From: Desulfovibrio gilichinskyi
GTDB lineage: Bacteria > Desulfobacterota > Desulfovibrionia > Desulfovibrionales > Desulfovibrionaceae
DNA length: 64,000 nt
Reading direction: 5' to 3'
Assembly: GCF_900177375.1 (NCBI RefSeq)
Contig: NZ_FWZU01000003.1
Coordinates: 62,001 to 126,000 of the forward strand
The notes below the pieces were generated by a model. That model made no database searches and had not been told where the DNA came from. It was given only the letters and a program-made list of their open reading frames with translations. Each line of letters opens with the position of its first letter. Position 1 is the first letter of the stretch. A program made the position numbers and the translations under genes. Shown one piece after another: positions 18,902 through 25,626 of the stretch.

Positions 18902-19020
18902 CGATTAGTCCTCAGTAAGTCCTGAGTTGCATAATCTTTTGCTGCAGGAATATGAGTGGTACATGCCGGTAAGAATATTGCCGGTACTGTGAAAGACAAT
19001 GTTTTACGAGATAAGCTCAT
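18898..19020 (-). CDS. Micro-lipoprotein (40 aa) translationally coupled to a sensor kinase
   Basis: A 40-residue ORF on the minus strand, found by reading the gap upstream of the kinase. A clear CAGGAG ribosome binding site precedes the ATG. The N-terminus has basic residues, a short hydrophobic stretch and a lipobox-like FLPAC (Cys20), which suggests a lipid-anchored small protein. The last codons run into the kinase start as an ATGA overlap. Coupling of stop and start, the ribosome binding site and the lipobox together support a real gene. The role is unknown; a periplasmic modulator of the coupled sensor kinase is a reasonable inference. An alternative is a leader peptide whose only job is to couple translation. 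Confidence 0.55.
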   Translation of the reverse strand: MSLSRKTLSFTVPAIFLPACTTHIPAAKDYATQDLLRTNR

Positions 19021-19112
19021 TAAATCTCCTGAGTGTTTAGGATCGATTACAGCTTATCACATAGAGAAGGCAGTTAAAAGGAATTGTAAGGAGAAAGATG
19101 CAGCAAATTAAT

Positions 19113-19152
19113 AAAATCTGCGGGTATCTTTTAAAAGATACCCGCAGATTTT
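19113..19152 (-). terminator. Strong terminator after the queuosine transporter gene
   Basis: A 20-bp perfect inverted repeat (AAAATCTGCGGGTATCTTTT and its complement) with essentially no loop beyond the central bases, ending 13 nt from the transporter stop on the minus strand. The T-rich flanks on both sides suit bidirectional termination. Confidence 0.85.
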
Positions 19153-19165
19153 TATGTCTAGGAGA

Positions 19166-19804
19166 TTACGCGGCGGGGCAGAGTCTGTTTTGACGATTAA
19201 TAATTGAAACGCCCAAGTATACAATAGGGGTATCTAGCAGGGCGATTACAGTTTTGGCCAGCCATTGCCCCAGAATAATATCCGTTACCGGTAAAATTCC
19301 GTAAAATGCTACTGATACAAAAATGGTGGAGTCGATCAGCTGAGAAGTTATAGTTGAGAGATTATTTCTCAGCCACAAGTGTTTTCCTTCAGTTCTTTTC
19401 CGGATTAGGTGGAACAGCCAGACATCATGAGTTTGGCTGACAGTATAAGCAATCAGAGAAGCCAGTACAATTCTCGGTGTGTTTGAAAGCACGCTTGCAA
19501 AACCTTCCTGACCATTCCAGAAAGGAGCCGGAGTCCAGTGCAGTGCCGTCCATGACAGGAATATAGCTGCTAAGAGAGCTATAAACCCGCATTGAATGAC
19601 TTCATTTGCTCTTTCTTTTCCCCATATTTCGCTGATAATATCAGAGGCTATGAATGTAAGGGAGTAGGCAAGAACACCCGCTGGAGCGTAAAATCCAAAG
19701 ATATTGATTATTTTGGTGGATACGACTGCTGCAATGACCAATGAACTGATAAAAAGGCACGTGAGAAGAGTGAACGCTTTGCGTTCAAAAGTTGAGGAGA
19801 GCAT
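19166..19804 (-). CDS. yhhQ: Queuosine precursor transporter (YhhQ/VUT family)
   Basis: 212 residues with about six hydrophobic helices. The segments FIASDIISEIWGKERANEVI and LVIAYTVSQTHDVWLFHLIR-like regions, and LSTITSQLIDSTIFVSVAF, are typical of the COG1738/YhhQ family, which imports 7-deazaguanine precursors of queuosine. This fits the divergently placed queF gene 300 nt away. The start ATG is preceded by GGGAAT rather than a strong ribosome binding site. The leader holds a nested inverted repeat that could be a regulatory RNA structure. A strong terminator follows. Confidence 0.85.
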   Translation of the reverse strand: MLSSTFERKAFTLLTCLFISSLVIAAVVSTKIINIFGFYAPAGVLAYSLTFIASDIISEIWGKERANEVIQCGFIALLAAIFLSWTALHWTPAPFWNGQEGFASVLSNTPRIVLASLIAYTVSQTHDVWLFHLIRKRTEGKHLWLRNNLSTITSQLIDSTIFVSVAFYGILPVTDIILGQWLAKTVIALLDTPIVYLGVSIINRQNRLCPAA

Positions 19805-19835
19805 TAAATTCCCTTGTGTTGACGGTTATTGTCAT

Positions 19836-19898
19836 GAAGCAGAGTCCGCCCGATACAAGCAAAAGGGAGAAAGTCCAGTATCTCGACAGGTCTGCTTC
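19836..19898 (-). promoter_or_regulatory. Nested inverted repeats in the transporter leader (candidate RNA structure)
   Basis: Read on the minus strand, GAAGCAGA (19898-19891) pairs with TCTGCTTC (19843-19836), and inside it GATAC (19882-19878) pairs with GTATC (19856-19852). This gives a two-tier stem about 30 nt before the transporter start, in a stretch richer in GC than its surroundings. A further hairpin, GTTGC/GCAAC, lies at about 19929-19945. I do not recognise the preQ1-I, -II or -III consensus. The rest of the 300-nt gap between 19805 and 20104 shows no gene. Confidence 0.35.
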
Positions 19899-20104
19899 GG
19901 GGCCTGAAATTTCGCTAGGAAAGAATGGTTGCCAGTATTGCAACAAAAAGTCAAAATAGAAAAAGAACCATATTTTGTAGTCTTATCGTGCTTAGTCGCA
20001 GTTTTCTTTTAAGTCATAAGCTGTTATCTGCTCACGGGCTTCAGCGGTAAAAATACATAAAAACAGCTTTTAGCAAAGTTTATATAATATTACGGAGAAT
20101 TATT

Positions 20105-20608
20105 GTGAAAACTACAAAAAGTCAGGATAAGACAGGCGCGTTAAAAACTCTCGGACAGGGAGGAACAACCAAATACAACTATGATTCTCCAAGTCCTGAA
20201 ATTTTAGAAGTTTTTCCAAATAATTTTCCGGGAAGACCTTATATTGTAAGTATAGAATTTCCTGAATACACATCGCTTTGTCCGGTCACCGGACAGCCGG
20301 ATTTTGCGAATATCATTGTGGAATATATCCCTGATGAAGTTTGCGTTGAGTCTAAAAGTTTTAAACTTTATATGGGCTCTTACCGCAATCATCAGTCTTT
20401 CATGGAGACAATCACCAACAATATTCTGGATGATTTTGTCAGCCGTCTTTCTCCCTTGTGGATGAGAGTTAAAGGAATATTCTCTCCGCGCGGCGGCACG
20501 GGGCTCCATGTTTTTGCAGAATACTTCAAAGAGGACAGCACTCAGTTTGTGAAAATCTGTGATGTTGTGCATGAATGGAAAATAGAATCAGGACGACACC
20601 GTTCATAA
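20105..20608 (+). CDS. queF: NADPH-dependent 7-cyano-7-deazaguanine reductase (QueF)
   Basis: 167 residues, the length of the short (unimodular, YkvM-like) QueF type. It reduces preQ0 to preQ1 in queuosine biosynthesis. The signature SLCPVTGQPDFANIIVEYIP contains the nucleophile Cys59 and the catalytic Asp66. The segment ESKSFKLYMGSYRNHQSFME is the QueF NADPH/substrate motif, and RGG near residue 138 is conserved. The start is a GTG with CGGAG ahead. It is transcribed away from the YhhQ-type transporter gene, linking import and reduction of 7-deazaguanine intermediates. Confidence 0.95.
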   Translation: MKTTKSQDKTGALKTLGQGGTTKYNYDSPSPEILEVFPNNFPGRPYIVSIEFPEYTSLCPVTGQPDFANIIVEYIPDEVCVESKSFKLYMGSYRNHQSFMETITNNILDDFVSRLSPLWMRVKGIFSPRGGTGLHVFAEYFKEDSTQFVKICDVVHEWKIESGRHRS

Positions 20609-20656
20609 TTATTACAACATTACAAAGAAATAATCCCGGTTTTGCGGTTAACACTG

Positions 20657-20685
20657 TTGACAAAGTAGGAATATGTTCTTATTTT
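20657..20685 (+). promoter_or_regulatory. Sigma-70-type promoter of the arsR-like gene
   Basis: TTGACA at 20657-20662 and TATTTT at 20680-20685 are separated by 17 nt, a near-consensus housekeeping promoter. It lies 30 nt before the ArsR-family start. The candidate operator at 20683-20698 overlaps its -10 element and the likely transcription start, a position suited to repression. Confidence 0.7.
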
Positions 20686-20698
20686 GCCAAGTACGAAA
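20683..20698 (-). promoter_or_regulatory. Candidate ArsR operator, copy A
   Basis: The minus strand reads TTTCGTACTTGGCAAA. It matches 15 of 16 bases of the element at 21094-21109, which lies in the opposite orientation in front of the permease gene. It overlaps the -10 region of the promoter ahead of the regulator gene. Confidence 0.55.
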
Positions 20699-20714
20699 GT
20701 AAGGAGGTCTAAGC

Positions 20715-21044
20715 GTGAATGAATATATTGAAGCAAAGGCGAAAGTCTTTAAAGCTCTGGGCCATCCTAGCAGACTTGTGATTGTAGAGGCTCTTTGTTC
20801 CGGCGAACTTTGTGTTTGCGACATAGTGCCGCTTGTGGGGCGCGATATTTCAACTGTTTCTAAACATTTGTCTTTATTAAAAGAGGCTGGAGTTCTTAAA
20901 GACAGTAAGCGCGGTACAAATGTTTATTATAGTCTCAGGATGAATTGCGTTCCCGGTTTTTTGAATTGTTTGAGTGATTTTCTTGGGAAAAGACTTGAAA
21001 AACAGGTTCAAGATTACGCTTCAAGTTCAATTAAAAAACTATAA
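20715..21044 (+). CDS. ArsR/SmtB-family metalloregulator
   Basis: A 109-residue winged-helix repressor. The start (KAKVFKALGHPSRLVIVEAL), the ELCVCDI segment with Cys33 and Cys35, and the recognition helix DISTVSKHLSLLKEAGVL are canonical ArsR features. The CxC at this position is the classic alpha-3 metal or arsenite site. It precedes a permease gene of the YraQ/ArsP type, so it probably represses its own operon until a metal or arsenical binds. Matching candidate operators flank it. It has an AGGAGG ribosome binding site. Confidence 0.92.
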   Translation: MNEYIEAKAKVFKALGHPSRLVIVEALCSGELCVCDIVPLVGRDISTVSKHLSLLKEAGVLKDSKRGTNVYYSLRMNCVPGFLNCLSDFLGKRLEKQVQDYASSSIKKL

Positions 21045-21093
21045 TGATTTCTGCGGCTGACCTATTTTATTTAAACTTTTTTTAACCTTAAAT

Positions 21094-21109
21094 TTTCGTA
21101 TTTGGCAAA
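21094..21109 (+). promoter_or_regulatory. Candidate ArsR operator, copy B
   Basis: TTTCGTATTTGGCAAA, the inverted partner of copy A at 20683-20698 (one mismatch). It sits 21 nt before the permease start, just upstream of its ribosome binding site, suggesting a second controlled promoter or a looped operator pair. Confidence 0.5.
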
Positions 21110-21130
21110 TTAAACAATGTGGGAGTTCAT

Positions 21131-22255
21131 ATGGAAGAGTTAAATCTCAAACCTTGTGCATGTTCATCCGGTAAAAAGCTGGAAGAAATAGGCCGTTTTG
21201 AAAAAGTTGATAAAGTTGAAAAAAAAGACCCGAACTTCTTTACTGGTAAAACTTTATGGGCGGCTTTGGTTGTTGCTGTCGCAGTCTGGTTTGTTCTTTA
21301 TTCGCAGTTGCTGCCTTTTTCTAAGTATTTAGCGTTTAATCTTTTTGGGTTGATTCCCGGAAGTCATATGGGAGAAACTGTACAATTTTTTGTATATGAT
21401 ACTCCCAAGGTGCTGATGCTGCTTGGCCTTGTTGTCTTCGGTATCGGGATTATCCGCTCATATGTTACTGTTGAGTGGACTCGTAAGATGCTTGCCGGGC
21501 GCAGAGAATCCGTTGGTAATGTGATGGCTGCTTTACTCGGAGTTGTGACTCCTTTTTGTTCATGCTCGGCTGTCCCGTTGTTCATAGGCTTTGTAGCAGG
21601 CGGCGTCCCTCTTGGAGTTACTTTCTCATTTCTTATTTCAGCACCTATGGTTAACGAAGTCGCATTGGTCCTTCTTTACGGGCTTATGGGATGGAAGATT
21701 GCTACTCTATACTTCGTAACAGGAATTACCATTGCGATTGTTGCCGGATGGGTCATCGGTAGGCTGGGTATGGAAAAACATGTCGAGAGCTGGGTGAAAC
21801 TGGCCACAGCTGATCAGGGCGGAGCATCAAGAACGATGTCGATTGAAGATCGTGTCAAATTCGGTCTGGACTCTGTTAAGGAAATTGTCGGTAAGGTCTG
21901 GATGTACATGGTACTAGGTATTGCTGCCGGAGCGGCTATCCATGGTTATGTTCCGGAAGGAATGATGGTTTCAATCATGGGCAAGAGCGCGTGGTGGGCC
22001 GTACCTGTTTCTGTACTGATGGGAATTCCGATGTATACCAATGCTGCCGGAGTGATTCCTATTGTGGATGCTCTTCTCGGTAAAGGGGCAGCTCTTGGAA
22101 CTGTGCTTGCCTTTATGATGAGTGTCATTGCTCTTTCTTTTCCAGAAATGGTGATTTTGCGGAAAGTTTTAAAGCCGAAACTGATTGCTGTTTTTGTAGG
22201 AGTTGTCGCCTCAGGAATCTTGATTGTCGGGTATCTGTTTAATATGATTATTTAA
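21131..22255 (+). CDS. Permease of the YraQ/ArsP (SO_0444) family
   Basis: 374 residues with about eight to ten transmembrane helices. The conserved core TPFCSCSAVPLFIGFVAGG followed by SAPMVNEVALV is the family signature. The Cys pair in FCSCS is thought to handle thiophilic substrates in this family. A cytoplasmic N-terminal tail carries CACSSGKK (Cys near residues 9 and 11), a second possible metal site. It is preceded by an ArsR-family regulator with a CxC site, so export of arsenicals or a soft metal is inferred. The ATG at 21131 (GGGA 6 nt ahead) is preferred to the GTG at 21119. A terminator follows. Confidence 0.85.
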   Translation: MEELNLKPCACSSGKKLEEIGRFEKVDKVEKKDPNFFTGKTLWAALVVAVAVWFVLYSQLLPFSKYLAFNLFGLIPGSHMGETVQFFVYDTPKVLMLLGLVVFGIGIIRSYVTVEWTRKMLAGRRESVGNVMAALLGVVTPFCSCSAVPLFIGFVAGGVPLGVTFSFLISAPMVNEVALVLLYGLMGWKIATLYFVTGITIAIVAGWVIGRLGMEKHVESWVKLATADQGGASRTMSIEDRVKFGLDSVKEIVGKVWMYMVLGIAAGAAIHGYVPEGMMVSIMGKSAWWAVPVSVLMGIPMYTNAAGVIPIVDALLGKGAALGTVLAFMMSVIALSFPEMVILRKVLKPKLIAVFVGVVASGILIVGYLFNMII

Positions 22256-22280
22256 ATTTGCTAATAAATGAGAGTAAGAA

Positions 22281-22319
22281 ACTGCATCAACTCTTATAGT
22301 GGCTGATGCAGTTTTTTTT
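22281..22319 (+). terminator. Rho-independent terminator after the permease gene
   Basis: ACTGCATCA and TGATGCAGT pair around a 13-nt loop and are followed by eight T residues, 25 nt after the permease stop. Confidence 0.85.
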
Positions 22320-22453
22320 GCTGATTTTTTAATATCGAGCTGTATTTTGTTGGTTTTAGCTGTCAATGTTGAAGATTAATAGTACTCTTAGTGGTGCATA
22401 GTGTGTATAGTTTGGTTGGTTTTAGAACTGTTTTCATTTGGGAGGCAGGAATC

Positions 22454-23698
22454 TTGGGAAAAGTTTTAATAATCGATTCCAGCAAAGCTACAGCTCTTTT
22501 TTTGAAAAGAACTTTGGAGCAAGCCGACTTTGTTTGTGACACTGCGCCAAGTCTAGAGCAAGCTGCTATTTTAATTTCACAAAATAAATATTTTGTGGGG
22601 TTATGCAGCTTAATTTTCGACGGGCATGAAGCTGGTGAAGGGATTGATTTATTAGTTGCAAACAAAATTCCTGCAATCGTTGTAACAGCCTCTCTTGATG
22701 ATGATCAGCTTAGAGAAATTTTGAAGAAGAACATAATTGATTATGTTCTTAAAAGAAAAGAACACTCTGAATATATTGTCCGCATAGTCAAGCGGGTTTA
22801 TAATAACAGAAACACGAAAGTTATGGTTGTGGACGATTCCAGCACGATGCGCCGCTGGATTTCAGCAATTCTAATTAGGCAGGGGCTCACTGTGATTCAG
22901 GCGGAAAACGGAGCTGCGGCTTGTAAACTGTTTGCAGCGAATTCTGATATAAAACTTATCCTGACTGATTACACCATGCCGGAGATGGACGGTCAGGAGC
23001 TTACTGCAAAACTAAGGCTTCTTCGACATATGGATGAGCTTAGTATTATTGTTCTTTCTTCCGATGAAAATTCACGGACAGCTCCTCTCTTTTTGAAAAC
23101 AGGAGCAAATGATTTTATACACAAGAGTGCAAGCATAGAAGAAATTTTATGCAGAGTTAATTCAAACTTGGAAATTATGGAATTGCTTGAAGAGTCTCGC
23201 AATAGAGCCAATAGAGATTTTCTTACCGGCATGTGGAACAGGCGTTATTTTTTTGAAAATGCATTTTCATTATTCGAGGAGTCCGAAGACAATGGCACGC
23301 CTCTTAGTGTTGCACTGCTTGATATAGACCATTTTAAAAATGTGAATGACAATTACGGGCATGATGTCGGAGATTTGGTATTAAAAGATTTTTCATCCAA
23401 AATAGTTGAATATTTTGGAGAAAAAGGACTTTGCTCCAGATTCGGGGGGGAAGAGTTTACAGTTCTTATTCATGGAGTGGATTCAACTGAACTTGAAAGC
23501 TATGTTGATGGCTTCAGAGAGATAATAGAGATTTCGTCTTTGCCGTATAGACGTGAAAAACTTAAATTTACAGTGTCAATCGGTGTGACTTCAAATATAA
23601 CGCTAGGGCTTGATGGTATGATTAACAGAGCTGACGTCATGCTATATGAAGCTAAAACTTCCGGCAGGAATAAAGTCGTTTTCGATAATGAGTCGTAA
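22454..23698 (+). CDS. PleD-like response regulator diguanylate cyclase (REC-REC-GGDEF)
   Basis: About 414 residues. The first receiver-like domain lacks the phosphoacceptor (FVGLCSLIFDG, Ser at the usual Asp). The second has Asp172 (LTDYTMPEMDG) and is intact. The GGDEF domain has GGEEF at residue 331 but no RxxD inhibitory motif at the expected position, so product inhibition may be absent. The start is placed at the TTG at 22454 because GGGAGG (22440-22445) lies 8 nt ahead and the receiver fold begins at once (GKVLIIDSS). An in-frame GTG at 22391 would add an unlikely 21-residue extension. A ComFB-family gene follows 143 nt downstream. Confidence 0.88.
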   Translation: MGKVLIIDSSKATALFLKRTLEQADFVCDTAPSLEQAAILISQNKYFVGLCSLIFDGHEAGEGIDLLVANKIPAIVVTASLDDDQLREILKKNIIDYVLKRKEHSEYIVRIVKRVYNNRNTKVMVVDDSSTMRRWISAILIRQGLTVIQAENGAAACKLFAANSDIKLILTDYTMPEMDGQELTAKLRLLRHMDELSIIVLSSDENSRTAPLFLKTGANDFIHKSASIEEILCRVNSNLEIMELLEESRNRANRDFLTGMWNRRYFFENAFSLFEESEDNGTPLSVALLDIDHFKNVNDNYGHDVGDLVLKDFSSKIVEYFGEKGLCSRFGGEEFTVLIHGVDSTELESYVDGFREIIEISSLPYRREKLKFTVSIGVTSNITLGLDGMINRADVMLYEAKTSGRNKVVFDNES

Positions 23699-23841
23699 CT
23701 GTAAGCCCGAGAGGATTGAACAGATGCAATAATGTCACTTTAAAATAGCTTTATTCACTTTGAATAGACGGGTTAATGTTATATGAAATATCTTTGATGA
23801 AATAGGCTGTCCATAATAAGTGATAATAATAAGGGGGTATT

Positions 23842-24144
23842 ATGCTGACATTCAAAGAATTTTTCAGTTCAGGTGATATCGTTAATTTAACCGAACAGGT
23901 TGTTTATGATGAGCTTAAGGCCTTTATTGAGAGGCAAGAGGTTGAATTCTGTCAGTGTGATAAGTGTCTTTTTGATATTGCATGTGTTGTTTTAAACGCT
24001 GTCCCAAGTCTTTATTCGTCAAGTGATGTTGATAGAAAATATCCAAACGCAGATTTTTCTATGGAATATGAGCATCTGCAACGATTGGTAAAAGAGGAAC
24101 TGCCTAAGAGTATTGCGCTAGTGAAGAGCCGGTTGCACCACTAG
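23842..24144 (+). CDS. ComFB-family protein (possible cyclic-dinucleotide receptor)
   Basis: 100 residues. The cysteine cluster FCQCDKCLFDIACVVLN (Cys37, Cys39, Cys42) and the following LNAVPSLYSS match the late-competence ComFB family. ComFB-like proteins have recently been proposed as cyclic-dinucleotide receptors. The three clustered cysteines could also bind zinc. Its position just after a REC-REC-GGDEF gene fits a role in reading a cyclic dinucleotide, but this is inference. It has its own AAGGGGG ribosome binding site and a gap that could hold a promoter. Confidence 0.75.
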   Translation: MLTFKEFFSSGDIVNLTEQVVYDELKAFIERQEVEFCQCDKCLFDIACVVLNAVPSLYSSSDVDRKYPNADFSMEYEHLQRLVKEELPKSIALVKSRLHH

Positions 24145-24315
24145 TACAAATGATATTCACTATATATTTTTTAGTTAAAGTATGAAGCTGTTTATAATGT
24201 CCTTTTGTTTATGATACTGATCTGATAAGAATTCAGACTAGTGTGAGACTGTAAAATAAAATTTTTGAGTTATATAAGACATTGAGTTATCTGTTTTATA
24301 TTTACGGGGGGACTT

Positions 24316-25518
24316 GTGAATTTCAAATTAAGCATAAATGATGGCGTAAAAAGTATGCATTGTCGATTGTTCGTGGTCGTATGCACGTTAGCTTCTCTTG
24401 TTTTTTTAGGTGGCTGCTTTGACGATGATAGCGGGAAAGCTGCTCAGAAGCAGGCCGTTCCAGTTAAAGTTTATAAAGTTGTTCAGCAGGATTTTCCTGT
24501 CAGTGGTGAATATGTGGCCCAGATTCAAGCGGAAAAGACCGTTGAAATCCGTTCACGGGTTGATGGGTATCTTACAGAGCGCAATTTTACTGAAGGGGAT
24601 ATAGTTGATGAAGGTAAACTGCTGTTTAAAATTGACCCCCGTCCGTACGAAGAGGCTCTGAATCAGGCAAAAGCAGAACTTGCTCAGAGCGTAGCTTCAC
24701 GCAGTAAGGCCAGCACTGACTACAAAAGGTTTAAGACGTTGTATGATCAGGGCGCGGTCAGCCGTGAAGAACTTGATACTAAAACAACTAATAAGCAAGT
24801 GCTTGATGCTCAGGTAAATAATGCTGACTCGGCCGTTAAAGATGCAGAGTTGAATCTCAGTTTTACAAAAATATATTCTCCTATGAAAGGGCTTATCGGT
24901 AAAACTCAGGTTAACCCCGGCTCCCTTGTCACCAAAGAATCGACGCTCCTTGCTACTGTTTCCGCAGTAGACCCTGTATATGTAAATTTCAATATTCCTG
25001 AAAAAGAATACCTTTTCACTGTTCACGATATGGAGGAAAGGAAAAAAGAAGGTTTGCCTAAACAGAGTCATATCCTTCAAATGATTTTAGCAGATGGGAA
25101 TTATTACAACCAAAACGGAACGTTCGGTATGGCAGACCGTGCAGTGGATTCCACTACCGGAACACTGGGTTTGCGAGCTGTTTTCCCGAATCCTGACAAG
25201 CTGCTTAGAGACGGCCAATATGCAAAGGTTGTTGCCCTTCTTAAAGTTTTTGAAAAAGCACTTGTGGTCCCTGCAAGAGCTGTTCTTGATATTCAAGGGC
25301 ACAAATCTGTTCTGACTGTTGCGGCCAATGGAACTGTAGTTGAAAATCCGGTAACGATTGAGTTTTCAAATGATCAGAGCGCAGTTATTAAAAACGGAAT
25401 TGCTGACGGTGATCTGGTTATTGCAGACGGTGTAAATAAGATTAGGCCTGGTACACTCGTCGCTCCTGAAGTTGTTGCTGATGGAGTTGCTAATGCCAAA
25501 GGTATGGAATCTGAGTAA
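24316..25518 (+). CDS. RND efflux periplasmic adaptor lipoprotein (AcrA/MexA family)
   Basis: 400 residues. It has a lipoprotein signal with lipobox FLGGC (Cys34), a biotinyl-lipoyl-like half (EIRSRVDGYLTERNFTEGD), a helical hairpin around residues 110-170, then barrel and membrane-proximal domains. LLFKIDPRPYEEALNQAKA is diagnostic of the family. It bridges the inner-membrane RND pump encoded next and an outer-membrane channel that is not encoded here. The start is a GTG after GGGGGGA; the ATG at 24355 would also leave a functional signal. A hairpin separates it from the pump gene. Confidence 0.93.
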   Translation: MNFKLSINDGVKSMHCRLFVVVCTLASLVFLGGCFDDDSGKAAQKQAVPVKVYKVVQQDFPVSGEYVAQIQAEKTVEIRSRVDGYLTERNFTEGDIVDEGKLLFKIDPRPYEEALNQAKAELAQSVASRSKASTDYKRFKTLYDQGAVSREELDTKTTNKQVLDAQVNNADSAVKDAELNLSFTKIYSPMKGLIGKTQVNPGSLVTKESTLLATVSAVDPVYVNFNIPEKEYLFTVHDMEERKKEGLPKQSHILQMILADGNYYNQNGTFGMADRAVDSTTGTLGLRAVFPNPDKLLRDGQYAKVVALLKVFEKALVVPARAVLDIQGHKSVLTVAANGTVVENPVTIEFSNDQSAVIKNGIADGDLVIADGVNKIRPGTLVAPEVVADGVANAKGMESE

Positions 25519-25570
25519 TAGGCATTAATTTTAGTTTTTTTGAATATCTTCAAATTACTTTGCGAGCAGG

Positions 25571-25597
25571 CTTCTCCCCGTATTTAACGGGGAGAAG
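25571..25597 (+). repeat. Intercistronic hairpin between adaptor and pump genes
   Basis: A perfect 10-bp stem, CTTCTCCCCG and CGGGGAGAAG, around a 7-nt loop, in the 108-nt gap between the adaptor and pump genes. It is followed by CATTTTAAG, not a T run, so it is more likely an RNA-processing or stability element than a full terminator. Confidence 0.6.
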
Positions 25598-25626
25598 CAT
25601 TTTAAGCTTGTATACAGGGAAGGAAA

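Noticed and set aside
19098-19190. Plus-strand ORF of about 30 codons with AAGGAG ahead
   Set aside because: It runs straight through the strong terminator and into the opposite transporter gene; the ribosome binding site is probably chance.
19836-19898. preQ1 or cobalamin riboswitch in the queuosine leader
   Set aside because: The known consensus segments of these riboswitches are not present; only unassigned inverted repeats are reported.
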